A DNA stretch of 47,196 bases from an uncultured Gammaproteobacteria bacterium (GCA_903887045.1 CAISOD010000166.1:1-47196); one strand, 5' to 3'. Shown: positions 29,613-38,408, counted from the stretch's first letter. Program-made: numbers and translations. The notes: generated from the sequence alone by a model not told the origin.

Positions 29613-30302
29613 TTACCAATTCAGGCAGGCTTTGACGAAGGGAATCGTGATGCGGCGCTGCTCGGCCAGCGCCTGGCGGTCGAGCTGGTCGAGCACTGCC
29701 ATCAGCTCGTGCAGGCTGCGCGGGTGACGGGCCAGAATGTAGCTCACCACCTCGTCTTTCAATTCGATGCCACGCGCCGAAGCCCGCTGCAACAGCACCT
29801 GGGCCCTGCCCGCCTCATCGAGTGGATGCACGGCATAGACGAGCGCAAACTGCAGGCGCGATTGCAGATCGGCCAGCACAAACGGCAATTGCGCCGGCGG
29901 CGCCGAAGCGGTGCACACCAGGCGCCCGTCGCTGGCCAGCAGGTGATTGCACAGGGCAAACAACTGCTCTTCCCACTCGCGCTTGCCAAAGACCAAGGCA
30001 ATGTCATCAATCACGACGAAATCACTGTGCTGCAGCGAGGCCAGACACTGGGGTTCGTACGCCAGCAACTTCTGCATGGGCAGGTAAATGGCAGCCGGAT
30101 GCAGCTGACACAGGGCCTGCAGCAGGTGGCTCTTGCCGCTGCCCGCCTCACCCCACAGCCAACTCAAACGACCCGGGCTTTGCTCAATGTGCTGCAAGTG
30201 GGCCAGCACAGCCGCATTGGGTTGCGAGGCAAGAAAATTGTTGAAGCCGGCTTCACCGGCAAAGGCAAAACTGAACGGAAGCTGCAACGCCGCGGACATC
30301 AT
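29613..30302 (-). CDS. hda: Hda-like DnaA regulatory protein
   Basis: A DnaA-related AAA+ protein that with the beta clamp stimulates ATP hydrolysis by DnaA to prevent re-initiation. The Walker A motif is WGEAGSGKSHLLQAL, Walker B FVVIDDIALV, and the C-terminal lid contains ILARHPRSLHELMAVLDQLD. Near the N-terminus LQLPFSF resembles the beta-clamp-binding QLxLxF motif. Length is 229 residues from the paired ATGs at 30302/30299. It is convergent with sppA (12 bases between stops) and lies 16 bases after the DUF2066 gene. Confidence 0.93.
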   Translation of the reverse strand: MMSAALQLPFSFAFAGEAGFNNFLASQPNAAVLAHLQHIEQSPGRLSWLWGEAGSGKSHLLQALCQLHPAAIYLPMQKLLAYEPQCLASLQHSDFVVIDDIALVFGKREWEEQLFALCNHLLASDGRLVCTASAPPAQLPFVLADLQSRLQFALVYAVHPLDEAGRAQVLLQRASARGIELKDEVVSYILARHPRSLHELMAVLDQLDRQALAEQRRITIPFVKACLNW

Positions 30303-30318
30303 TGAGGCCAAGGGGTGC

Positions 30319-31431
30319 TCAGAGCCGCTGCCAGCGGTACTGCAGGCGGAAGTAACCATCACTGCCCATCGCCGGATCGGCAACTGCCTGCAGCTTGCGG
30401 CCGAGTGCGAGGTTTTCCACCAACTGCCGCACCTGGCCGGCGGCATTGAGACTGAAGAGCAATTGGCCACCGTCAACTTCGCGTACCTGCAAGTCACTGA
30501 CGCCAGCCACCCCTTCGAGGTAATGCAGCAGGTCAGCGTAATCCGCCAGGCCGTTGACGCCAGCGACACTGAGCAACATCAACTTCTCGGCCTGCGTGCT
30601 GCCGGCCGCGGTCGAGGTGAGGCGTACGGCGTAATTGTCAGCCAGTTCACGCGCCACCATCGCCGTTGTGTCAGCAAAAAAGCTGTCGAGATCACTGTCG
30701 AAGGCCTCAACCTGCTGTACCCGATCACGGAACAGATGTACGGCCTTGGCCACCACCTGCCCTGTCACCGATTCGAGAATGCGCACAGCCAGGATGCTGT
30801 CGTAACGGTAGCGGGCGGAGGCCAGCCGCAAGGTTGGCTCGTCCAGCGTCCACAACAATTCGGGCCGCATCACCGTCAGGTCTTCGAAATCCCACAGTGG
30901 CCCCAGCACCGGCAGCCCTTGTTTCAAGGCTGCGGCCTGCAGTGCCTGCATCGCCTTCGCGCCGGTGACGGCATTCAGATCAGCGGTAACGCGCTGGCCC
31001 AGTTCGTCCTGCACGATCAGCCAAACCAGCGTTTCCGGCCGCGACGACGGCCACACCGGGATGCCGGCGTTGTCGAGCAGGCGCTGGATCTCGGCCTGGT
31101 AGAAGCTGATGTCGATCATCAATTGGGGTGCAGTGCCATCAGTCGAGGCCAACGTGCGGTAAGCCCAGCTCTCAACATAGGACTGTGGTGAGGCCAGCGC
31201 TGCCTGCACTGAAGCTTCGCTGGCAACATCGTTGTGGCCGGTGAGACGCACCAGCGCCTCCTGCATGCCAGCAGCAAAGGCGCGGATGCGTTGACGTTCG
31301 TTGTCGCGCGATTCGGCGGGTACCGAGGCCTGATACAGCCCCGTCACTTCGGCGGCCACAGCAACCGAAGCTGTACCGCTGCTCAGCAGGCAGGCCAGTA
31401 CCAACAACCAAGATGACAGCAGGATTTTCAT
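30319..31431 (-). CDS. DUF2066 periplasmic protein
   Basis: A 370-residue exported protein with an N-terminal signal peptide (ILLSSWLLVLACLLSSG, then VAVAAEV). The family region shows GLYQASVPAESRDN, AFAAGMQEALVRLTGH and AWLI-like segments such as PETLVWLIVQDELG. Function is unknown; the gene is habitually next to hda. The ATG at 31431 gives the signal peptide directly; the longer open frame to 31488 is not needed. In relatives purM-purN lies upstream; here the next gene is the divergent DUF3108 gene. Confidence 0.88.
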   Translation of the reverse strand: MKILLSSWLLVLACLLSSGTASVAVAAEVTGLYQASVPAESRDNERQRIRAFAAGMQEALVRLTGHNDVASEASVQAALASPQSYVESWAYRTLASTDGTAPQLMIDISFYQAEIQRLLDNAGIPVWPSSRPETLVWLIVQDELGQRVTADLNAVTGAKAMQALQAAALKQGLPVLGPLWDFEDLTVMRPELLWTLDEPTLRLASARYRYDSILAVRILESVTGQVVAKAVHLFRDRVQQVEAFDSDLDSFFADTTAMVARELADNYAVRLTSTAAGSTQAEKLMLLSVAGVNGLADYADLLHYLEGVAGVSDLQVREVDGGQLLFSLNAAGQVRQLVENLALGRKLQAVADPAMGSDGYFRLQYRWQRL

Positions 31432-31527
31432 GGCGGAATCATAACTGATAGAGCGCAGCCGTTCACTGGCGCGCCACTCAGCAGGCATTCAGGCAATCAC
31501 TTCAGGGTGCGGTGGGGCACTGTTACC

Positions 31528-32343
31528 ATGGCGCTGTACGGTCAAACTCCCATTCATAGTCCCATTCACACCGTCATTCACACCGTGTCGTGCCTCATGC
31601 CGCTGTTGCTGCTTCTGCTGGTCTGCTTGCTGCCAACCACCGCTCTGGCCGCTGAGCCGCAGCCATTCGAGCTGCACTATGCCGCCAGCTACGATGATTT
31701 TGCGGCAACGGCCGCACGCTCACTGCAAGTGGAAGCGAACGGCCAGTGGCTGATGCACTCGCAGGTGCACTTGCAGCTGTTCGGCAGCGTTGTCAGCAGT
31801 ATCGACGAAAGCAGCCGCTTCCATTGGCAGCTCGACCTTCCACTCGCGCGCGACTACCTGTTCGAACAAAAAGGCATAGGCAGCCGCAAACGCTCACTCA
31901 GCTTTGCCGCCGACGGCAGCAGCGTCTCGTTCACAGTCAACGACAACAGCGGCACCCTTGCACTGACAAATCCAACCTACGATGTGCTGAACAGCGAGCT
32001 GGTACTGAGGGCCCGTGTTGCTGCCGGCGATAACGACATCACCTTCAACGTGGCCGATCGCGGCGAAGTGAAGCAGTATCACTACAAGGTAGTAGGTACC
32101 GAAACCCTGGTACTGCCGGCCGGCCGCTTTGCCAGCGTGCATGTCGAACGTCTGCGCGACGCCGGCAACGACCGCACCACTGACCTGTGGCTGGCCAGCG
32201 ATCATGAGTTCGTAATGGTGAAGCTGCTGCAAAGCGAGCCTGACGGCGACACCATCACCCTGGAACTGAAGCAGGGCTCGGTGGGTGGAGTAGCGATTAC
32301 GCCGCTGGCGCCAGCAGACCGTACAGCTGCAGCCGCGCCTTGA
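31528..32343 (+). CDS. DUF3108 exported protein
   Basis: A periplasmic protein of the DUF3108 family, function unknown. A signal peptide (LMPLLLLLLVCLLPTTALAAEP) is followed by a beta-rich body with FELHYAASYD, ARDYLFEQKGIGSRKR, VVGTETLVLPAGRF and TDLWLASDHEFVMVKL. The start is uncertain. ATG 31528 (271 residues) includes a leader encoded by a 12-base repeat before the signal peptide. ATG 31597 (248 residues) begins at the signal peptide itself and may be the true start. The 3' end overlaps the decayed FleQ-like gene by 47 bases, convergently. Confidence 0.85.
   Translation: MALYGQTPIHSPIHTVIHTVSCLMPLLLLLLVCLLPTTALAAEPQPFELHYAASYDDFAATAARSLQVEANGQWLMHSQVHLQLFGSVVSSIDESSRFHWQLDLPLARDYLFEQKGIGSRKRSLSFAADGSSVSFTVNDNSGTLALTNPTYDVLNSELVLRARVAAGDNDITFNVADRGEVKQYHYKVVGTETLVLPAGRFASVHVERLRDAGNDRTTDLWLASDHEFVMVKLLQSEPDGDTITLELKQGSVGGVAITPLAPADRTAAAAP
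31551..31586 (+). repeat. 12-nt tandem repeat at the 5' end of the DUF3108 gene
   Basis: CATTCACACCGT occurs twice exactly (31563, 31575) with a diverged first copy at 31551. In frame it encodes Pro/Val-Ile-His-Thr/Ser steps just before the signal peptide. Confidence 0.9.
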
Positions 32344-33350
32344 AGCTCGCCACGTCGAGCTGCACCCGCTCGGCGGCGTAGTCGACCAGCCCGGCACAAT
32401 CTTCCAGCGCCACTGCCAGCAACTGCCGCTCGAAGTTGTCGAGATACTGCCGCAGACGTTCTTCATTGAGCTGCAACAGCGAATTGGCATCCACGGCAAC
32501 GTTGGCGATTGCCTCCGATGTAAGCTGTTCTGCAAAAGGCTGTGCAGCCGGAATTTCGACCCGCGGCTCCACCAGGTTGGCCAGCTCGCGCACGTTGCCG
32601 GGCCAGTCATGCTGCTGCCGCGACAGTATCGCCGAACTGTTGAAGCGCACCTGTCAGCTGCTCGCTGCCACCAATGCGCTGCAGACTCTTGTCTTCCAGA
32701 AAGCGCCGCAACTTCCCCTGCACCGGCAACGGCAGTTCGCTGACTTCATCCAGCAGCAGCGTGCCCCCATCGGCTTTTTGCAACAGACCGGTTACCCGGT
32801 CCTGCATGCCGTTATAGCCCTTCTCGTGGGCGAACAGTTCAACATCGAAGCGCTCGGGCGCCACCGCCGCACAATTGAGCACGATGAAGGACTTGTCGGC
32901 GCGACCGGCGTGGTAGTGCAGATTGCGCGCCACAATTTCCTTGCCTGTGCCGGACTCGCATGTGATCAGTACCGTCACCGGCCGCTTCGCCACCTGCATC
33001 ATCAACTGGCGCACCTGTTGGATCTTTTCGCTGTCGCCGCTGAGGCTGCGGAACAACGGCGTGCCGTTGGCTGACAGGATGCGGCTCTGCTGGCGCGGGT
33101 GATCGTGACCGGTGAGCTGGCGCGCGGTTTTGAGTACGGCCGACAGCGACTGATAATTCAGCACCTGCTCACCCAGCACCAACAAGCGCGGACGCAGCGT
33201 ATCCGGCAAATGTTCAAGTTGCTGGGGATCGGCCGCAGTCAGCAAAAGGATGGGCAGATGCGGATGGTGCAGGTGCAGTTGCAGTTGCAACAAGAGGTCA
33301 GTAAGGCCCTCACCCTTGATGACGCCAATAGAGCTGGCGGAAGGCCGCTC
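32297..33350 (-). pseudogene. Decayed FleQ-type sigma-54-dependent activator
   Basis: Two minus-strand frames together resemble FleQ. The first (to 33293, continuing open to about 33383) has LFRSLSGDSEKIQQVRQLM, VARNLHYHAGR, LNCAAVAPERF and Walker B GGTLLLDE. The second (32650 to 32297) has RFNSSAILSRQQ, HDWPGNVRELANLVE and a Fis-like end. Between them about 65-70 residues are missing, including sensor I and the arginine-finger region, and the frame shifts near 32640. The Walker A motif reads CESGTGKE instead of GESGTGKE, and the GAFTGA loop that contacts sigma-54 is GYNGMQ. The N-terminal 50 or so residues are also absent, abutting the glycosyltransferase. Intact function is very unlikely. 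Confidence 0.8.
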
Positions 33351-33933
33351 ACCAGAGCTTCCAGCATTCCTGTGTGAGACTCGTCACAGCCTGCGGCAGT
33401 CGCAGCGGTTTGGCCGCCAACAACAGCCGGCGGCTGGGGGCGGCTGAATGCTCAAAACCCTTCACCCGCTCAAAATAGTGGCGTCTGACAAACAAGCCTT
33501 GATCAAAGATGGCGGCACCGCTTCGTACCGCGCGGCGGTTGATCAGCCAGGCCAGCCCGTGGCCAACCAGACCGCTTTGCCCAAGCCGTAGGTCGAAATG
33601 TCCCCACTGCACCTCGGCAGCTGCGAGTGCTTCGGCGATCAGTGTGTCGGCATCGGGTGGCAGCCGGCAATCGAGCGGCAGGAACAGCAGGATCTCGTGC
33701 GAGGCATATTCGCTGCCAGCATTCATCTGCAACGACTGGCCGGTGCCGCTGAGCAGCACGCGGTCGGCCTGTTTGCGCGCCAGCGTTACGCTGCCATCGC
33801 GGCTGCCGCCGTCCACCACCAGCAACTCGTGGCCCCGCTGGCGCAACGGCTGCAAGGCAGACAGCCCCTCCTCCAACGTAGAAGCGTTATTGAATACGGG
33901 GACAATGATGCTGAGCGGAGCCGGAACAGACAT
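33349..33933 (-). CDS. Family-2 glycosyltransferase, TIGR04283-like, 3'-truncated
   Basis: A 194-residue GT-A fold protein resembling the rSAM/selenodomain-associated transferase 2 group. LSIIVPVFNNASTLEE opens the fold, VDGGSRDGSV carries the nucleotide-sugar-binding Asp, then LQMNAG, LLFLPLDCRLPPDA (the DxD region is altered to LDC), WGHFDLRL and DQGLFVRRHYFERVKGF. The usual LMED-type acidic motif after GF is replaced by EHSAAPSRR. The C-terminal Trp-rich end is cut short where the FleQ-like remnant begins. The ATG at 33933 is chosen over a GTG at 33942. It is probably a damaged or inactive gene; donor and acceptor are unknown. Confidence 0.7.
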   Translation of the reverse strand: MSVPAPLSIIVPVFNNASTLEEGLSALQPLRQRGHELLVVDGGSRDGSVTLARKQADRVLLSGTGQSLQMNAGSEYASHEILLFLPLDCRLPPDADTLIAEALAAAEVQWGHFDLRLGQSGLVGHGLAWLINRRAVRSGAAIFDQGLFVRRHYFERVKGFEHSAAPSRRLLLAAKPLRLPQAVTSLTQECWKLW

Positions 33934-34023
33934 GGAAACCACGGGCGGTGAATGCAGCCTGCAGTATAGCCGCTGGCCGCTTACTGCTTATACTGACCAT
34001 CAGATAACAGCCGCCAACTTCCG

Positions 34024-35610
34024 ATGAATTCAGCCTCCCCGCTCCAGCTCGACAACCATTTCGTACGCCATCTGCCGGCCGATCCGGAACAGCGCAATAT
34101 CCGCCGCCAGGTCAGCAAAGCCTGTTACTCCCGCGTGCAGCCGCTGCAGTTTCCGCGCGCCACCTTGCTGGGCTGGTCGCAGCCACTGGCAGCACAGCTG
34201 GGCTTGAGCCCCCTGCAGTTGGGTGAAGCACGGTTCGCGCAGATTTTTTCGGGTAGTGAATTACTCAGCGGCTCCGAGCCCTTTGCCCAGTGTTATGGCG
34301 GCCACCAGTTCGGCAACTGGGCCGGCCAGCTCGGCGATGGCCGCGCCATCAACCTCGGTGAGATGCGTGATGTGAACGGTCAACACCAAATGTTGCAACT
34401 GAAAGGCGCCGGCCCCACACCCTATTCCCGCACCGCCGATGGCCTTGCCGTGCTGCGCTCGTCCTTGCGCGAATATCTCTGCAGCGAAGCCATGCATCAT
34501 CTCGGCATCGCCACTACCCGCGCGCTCAGTCTGGTGGCCACCGGCGAAACCGTGGTGCGCGACATGTTCTACGACGGCAACCCCAAAGCCGAACCCGGCG
34601 CTGTGGTGTGCCGGGTGGCACCCTCGTTCCTGCGCTTCGGTTCCTACGAAATTTTCAGCGCCCGCAACGATATCGACAGCCTGCGCACGCTGGCCAACTA
34701 CACCATCGCCCGCGATTTTCCGGAGCTGCCCAATGCCACCACGCCTGATGCCGATACCTACACCGCCTGGTTCGACACCATCTGCCAGCGCACCGCGCGC
34801 TTGATCGTCGACTGGATGCGGGTGGGCTTTGTGCACGGCGTGATGAACACCGACAACATGTCGATCCTCGGTCTCACCATCGACTACGGCCCCTACGGCT
34901 GGCTCGAACCGCACGATCCGACATGGACACCCAACACCACCGACGCCCAAGGCCGCCGCTACCGTTTCGGCCAACAGCCGCAGATTGCCATGTGGAATCT
35001 GGTGCAGCTGGCGAATGCGCTGTACCCGCTGATCAACGAAGTGAAACCTCTGGAGGACGCGCTCGACAGCTATCGCAATACCTACGAGCGTGAATGGCTG
35101 GCGATGATGCGACGCAAGCTCGGCCTGGCGCAGGCCGAACCGGACGACAAACCGTTGGTGGAAGCACTACTGCAAAGTTTCTCGCTGACAGAAACCGACT
35201 ACACACTGTACTTCCGCGCGCTGGCAAGGTTCGACGCCAGCACGGAAGTGACCGGCCTGCCCATTGCGCTGCGCTCCACCTGGTACGACGAGCAACCCGG
35301 CACCAAGGCCGAACAGGCAGCCACCGAATGGCTGCAACGCTACCGCGAACGCCTGTTGGCAGAACACTCAGACCCAAGCGCCCGCGCAAACCTGATGAAC
35401 GCCACCAACCCGCTTTACGTGTTGCGCAACTGGCTGGCCCAGCAGGCAATCGACGATGCCGAACAAGGCAAGCTCGACAAACTGCGCGAACTGGAACAAA
35501 TGATCCAACAGCCCTATACCGCCCAAGCCGGCAAAGACCACCTCGCCGAGAAGCGACCCGAATGGGCCCGCCAACGCGCCGGCTGCTCCATGCTCAGCTG
35601 CAGCTCCTGA
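34024..35610 (+). CDS. selO: SelO (YdiU), protein adenylyltransferase pseudokinase
   Basis: A kinase-like protein with inverted ATP orientation that transfers AMP to Ser/Thr/Tyr residues, linked to redox stress. Visible motifs are CYGGHQFGNWAGQLGDGRA, LQLKGAGPTPYSR (ATP-site Lys), RSSLREYLCSEAM, FVHGVMNTDNMSILG (catalytic-loop Asp/Asn) and IDYGPYGW (metal-binding Asp). Length is 528 residues, a little over E. coli YdiU. The C-terminus RAGCSMLSCSS carries the conserved Cys in place of the eukaryotic selenocysteine. It stands alone; a strong palindrome lies just past its stop. Confidence 0.96.
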   Translation: MNSASPLQLDNHFVRHLPADPEQRNIRRQVSKACYSRVQPLQFPRATLLGWSQPLAAQLGLSPLQLGEARFAQIFSGSELLSGSEPFAQCYGGHQFGNWAGQLGDGRAINLGEMRDVNGQHQMLQLKGAGPTPYSRTADGLAVLRSSLREYLCSEAMHHLGIATTRALSLVATGETVVRDMFYDGNPKAEPGAVVCRVAPSFLRFGSYEIFSARNDIDSLRTLANYTIARDFPELPNATTPDADTYTAWFDTICQRTARLIVDWMRVGFVHGVMNTDNMSILGLTIDYGPYGWLEPHDPTWTPNTTDAQGRRYRFGQQPQIAMWNLVQLANALYPLINEVKPLEDALDSYRNTYEREWLAMMRRKLGLAQAEPDDKPLVEALLQSFSLTETDYTLYFRALARFDASTEVTGLPIALRSTWYDEQPGTKAEQAATEWLQRYRERLLAEHSDPSARANLMNATNPLYVLRNWLAQQAIDDAEQGKLDKLRELEQMIQQPYTAQAGKDHLAEKRPEWARQRAGCSMLSCSS

Positions 35611-35622
35611 ACCCAACCGTAC

Positions 35623-35642
35623 GGGCACGGCACGCCGTGCCC
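35623..35642. repeat. GC-rich palindrome (9-bp stem), REP-like
   Basis: GGGCACGGC and GCCGTGCCC are separated by two bases, 13 bases after the selO stop. There is no T-run on either side. It resembles the repetitive extragenic palindromes scattered through many genomes and may protect the selO mRNA 3' end. Confidence 0.75.
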
Positions 35643-35722
35643 CCACCCGCCGCAAATAAACTGGCAAATTCCCCCGCCTTCACTATGTTGTGATTACACC
35701 ACCCATCGCAAAAGGACTTGCC

Positions 35723-36088
35723 ATGAACAAACGCATCCCAGCCGTCAGCCGCCTCTGCCCACTCGCCCTGCTACTGAGCTACTCCGCCCTCAACGCCGCC
35801 GTACTCGACACCCCGCTCGACCCACTGCCGCCAGTGCAACACCCGGCACTGGTCGCCGAACTCAGTAACAGCGAACCCCAACTCTACGACCTTGGTTACT
35901 TGAAGATAGAAGCAGAACCCTGCCTGCCGCTCGCAACGATCCCAACAGCAACCCGCCAACTACTGGCGCCAAACCATCCACTCACCAGCGCCGAAGCCGC
36001 GGTGCAGCAGCGCTGGCGCCAGCTGCAACATCGCCAGGCCGAGCTGGCACAAGGACCTTTGATATGGTGCTACTACCCGGTGCCCTGA
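35723..36088 (+). CDS. Small exported protein of unknown function
   Basis: A 121-residue protein with a likely signal peptide (KRIPAVSRLCPLALLLSYSALNA, with predicted cleavage after LNA). The mature part is Pro-rich at first (LDTPLDPLPPVQHP) and helical near the end (AAVQQRWRQLQHRQAEL), with two Cys (EPCLP and IWCYYP) that could pair in the periplasm. I recognise no family. The ATG at 35723 has AAAGGA at good distance. It lies immediately upstream of tRNA-Arg on the same strand, and its stop sits in a small hairpin. Confidence 0.7.
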   Translation: MNKRIPAVSRLCPLALLLSYSALNAAVLDTPLDPLPPVQHPALVAELSNSEPQLYDLGYLKIEAEPCLPLATIPTATRQLLAPNHPLTSAEAAVQQRWRQLQHRQAELAQGPLIWCYYPVP

Positions 36089-36097
36089 ACATCAGGG
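36083..36097 (+). repeat. Hairpin over the stop codon of the small exported protein
   Basis: CCCTGA, ACA and TCAGGG form a perfect 6-3-6 inverted repeat that includes the TGA stop at 36086. No T-run follows, so it is at best a weak or Rho-assisted end. Confidence 0.6.
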
Positions 36098-36126
36098 TGG
36101 CCGACCCCACAGCTGCCAAGTAGAAT
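36098..36126 (+). promoter_or_regulatory. Putative promoter for tRNA-Arg
   Basis: TGGCCG (36098-36103) and TAGAAT (36121-36126) are 17 bases apart. A GC-rich discriminator (GCCCGC) follows, as in stringently controlled stable-RNA promoters. Confidence 0.5.
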
Positions 36127-36154
36127 GCCCGCATTGCGTAGCAACTCCCTCACC

Positions 36155-36230
36155 GCCCCGGTGGCTCAGTGGATAGCGCGGCCCCCTCCTAAGGGGCAGG
36201 TCGCAGGTTCGATTCCTGCCCGGGGCACCA
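36155..36230 (+). tRNA. tRNA-Arg (anticodon CCU)
   Basis: A 76-base cloverleaf with encoded CCA. The acceptor stem GCCCCGG pairs with CCGGGGC, the anticodon loop reads CTCCTAA (anticodon CCT), and the T-arm contains GGTTCGATTCC. Its last 16 bases plus one flanking A recur at 41224-41240, marking it as an integration target. Confidence 0.96.
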
Positions 36231-36231
36231 A
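36215..36231 (+). repeat. attL-like direct repeat at the tRNA-Arg 3' end
   Basis: CCTGCCCGGGGCACCAA, the T-arm/acceptor end of tRNA-Arg plus one base, is repeated exactly at 41224-41240, the usual footprint of tyrosine-recombinase integration into a tRNA gene. Confidence 0.8.
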
Positions 36232-36278
36232 ATTCAGTTCCAAAATTCTGTTACACACCCGTGGTTGGCATACCCTGC

Positions 36279-38408
36279 TCACGAGTCGGCTGCGAAGGCC
36301 TGATGGGTGGCAGCACGCAACTTGGGATCGAGCCCAAGCATCTGCTCCAGCACTAGCGCCAAAGCTACAGGATTAAGCTGCAACTCGGGCCTGCCGCGCT
36401 CGTGCAACCACAACAGGTAGCACGCCCATGCTCGCAGCAGTCCACCCACCTGGTCCTCCGCCTCCTTGATACTGATCTGCAAAGAGTAGCCCAGCGACAG
36501 CGCCGTGACAGACTGCAGTCCCTGGCGGAAGTTCACGCCTTGCCTCGCTGCCGCATTGAAGGCAGCAACTATGTCCCGGCTGCTCTCGACACTACTTTCC
36601 CCAACGCTCCCCCGGTCAATCGACATAAACACATCAGGGGAATTAGATGAAACCTGTTGGCGCCGACTGAACAGGGGCGTCAACTCGTTCAGGGTGTTAC
36701 CCACCCCACCCCACCCAGCAGCCAACATCGGGCGAACCTTATGCAGCGCCGGCATGCCGTTGGTCTTGTCGGCTTCGGCACGCTCGATGACGAGCAGCAA
36801 GTTTGTGTGCTCCGTGACCAGTTGATAGCGTCCAGCCAGGGCGCTGGCAGTAGCTACATTTTCGGTAAGGCTGATCTCCCGAGCAGCAACCAAACGCGCC
36901 ACCAAGTCATCCTCACGCCAGCACAGGCCGGGCTGGGTTGCGGCTTCATCCCTCAGTTGCAGCGTGGGAGCTTGCGAAGGACGCGCAGGCAAACGCAGGA
37001 ACATGTGGATGGTTTCATCCGGCACCAGCCGGTTGGGCAAGGGGCTGGACCACAGGGCTGGCTCTTGCAGGCGCAACTGGGCTTGTACCGGCACAGCGAG
37101 CCGTATGCGACTCAACAAACGCTGCACAGCATCAGCCATGTTCTCGTTCGGGGCAGCAAATTCGCAGGCACCCCCGGTGGTTTCGGCCAACTCGCGCAAG
37201 AGACTTTCGGCAGGCGCGCTACCAACGCCCAAAGCGTAAATGCGGTGCCCACTGCGGCGAGCCGAGTCCACAATGTGCTGCGCGTCCCACACCTCACCGT
37301 CAGTGATCAATAGAACGTCAGCTTCCTCTGATTCCATACGCAAGGCGAAGCTGTCTTCAAGCGCCAGGGCCAGCTCCGTGCCTCCCATCGTGGCATCGGT
37401 AGCATCAATCGCGTGCAGGAGCGCGACTACGTTCTGTGCGGTAGCGTCGACAGCACCCACTACACGTTGGCAACGATTACCGAACTTGCTGTAGGACACC
37501 TGGTCCTGCGGCTGCAGGAGGTTCGCCAGCGGACGCAATGCACTCCGCGCCTGGGCAATGCTGTTACCAGCCATGGAGCCTGAACAATCCACCAGAATCT
37601 TCAGGCGCAGGCTGGCCCGCACCGCCGGCGGCAGCCTGGGACAGTAACTGGCGATCAGCGCCACCCTACCCTCGCCACTGCGCTCGTCTGGCCCGGCAAT
37701 GGCAAAGGATTGGCCCTGCAGATTCTCCAACAGCAGCACGAAGTCACGGTCGAGCCAGGCTTTGGCACCTTGCAGCGTCACCCGCACCGCCTCGCCTTCC
37801 CGCTGCTGGGCAATGGCATGCGAGGGGCTGGCGATGCGCGCCTGCGCCACCGGCCCCAGTAGAGTGATGGCAAAGTCGAAGGCATGCTCAGCGAACAGGT
37901 CCGGCGTGGTGACTTGATGCGGCGCCAGGCTACCCTGCTTCACCGCATCACCGTAGCGCGGCGCAATCGTAGTGGGCACCACCAGGCGGATGCGGCCCTG
38001 CTCGAAGGCCAGCAACTGCGCATAGCTCAGCTCAATCACTGCCTCCTCGCCCGGCTTGAGGCTGCCCAGCATGGCGCTGAATACGCCGTTCTGGGCCTTC
38101 TCCACCATGATGGGCGCATCTCCCTGCTCCACCGCATCTTCATAGCGCTCACGTGCCTCGGCCCGGGCCAGCACCTGGCCCTGCAGGCGCTTGCCTCCCA
38201 GTTCGGCGTCCAGCCGCGTCAACACCGCGCCCCAGGCCAGCGGAAAGGTATAGACCACCTCCAGGTTCTGACTACAGTCGTTGCGGAACACCTGCCGCAG
38301 CGTCAGCGACAGCAGCAAGCCTTCCAGCGTGCCGTGTGCACTCACAGAGCGCAGCATCGGGACAACATCGGAGCGGGTACTGCTGAGCGTGGCGTACTCA
38401 AGTTGCAT
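36279..38408 (-). CDS. VIT and von Willebrand factor A domain protein
   Basis: A 709-residue protein. The N-terminal VIT domain (about residues 15-145) contains VVYTFPLAWGAVLTRLDA, ARERYEDAVEQGD and KPGEEAVIELSYAQ. A VWA domain (about 268-440) follows with an intact MIDAS metal site: DCSGSMAG at 274-281, TMGGTELALAL and ITDGEVWD. The C-terminal 250 residues are uncharacterised and partly helical. No signal peptide or membrane anchor is visible, so it is probably cytoplasmic, unlike sortase-linked VIT/VWA proteins. GGGAGA precedes the ATG. It overlaps the MerR gene by 11 bases, so the two are coupled. The ligand is unknown. Confidence 0.9.
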   Translation of the reverse strand: MQLEYATLSSTRSDVVPMLRSVSAHGTLEGLLLSLTLRQVFRNDCSQNLEVVYTFPLAWGAVLTRLDAELGGKRLQGQVLARAEARERYEDAVEQGDAPIMVEKAQNGVFSAMLGSLKPGEEAVIELSYAQLLAFEQGRIRLVVPTTIAPRYGDAVKQGSLAPHQVTTPDLFAEHAFDFAITLLGPVAQARIASPSHAIAQQREGEAVRVTLQGAKAWLDRDFVLLLENLQGQSFAIAGPDERSGEGRVALIASYCPRLPPAVRASLRLKILVDCSGSMAGNSIAQARSALRPLANLLQPQDQVSYSKFGNRCQRVVGAVDATAQNVVALLHAIDATDATMGGTELALALEDSFALRMESEEADVLLITDGEVWDAQHIVDSARRSGHRIYALGVGSAPAESLLRELAETTGGACEFAAPNENMADAVQRLLSRIRLAVPVQAQLRLQEPALWSSPLPNRLVPDETIHMFLRLPARPSQAPTLQLRDEAATQPGLCWREDDLVARLVAAREISLTENVATASALAGRYQLVTEHTNLLLVIERAEADKTNGMPALHKVRPMLAAGWGGVGNTLNELTPLFSRRQQVSSNSPDVFMSIDRGSVGESSVESSRDIVAAFNAAARQGVNFRQGLQSVTALSLGYSLQISIKEAEDQVGGLLRAWACYLLWLHERGRPELQLNPVALALVLEQMLGLDPKLRAATHQAFAADS

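Noticed and set aside
36657-37313. 218-codon plus-strand ORF opposite the VIT/VWA gene
   Set aside because: Complement of a clear VIT/VWA protein; no coding evidence.
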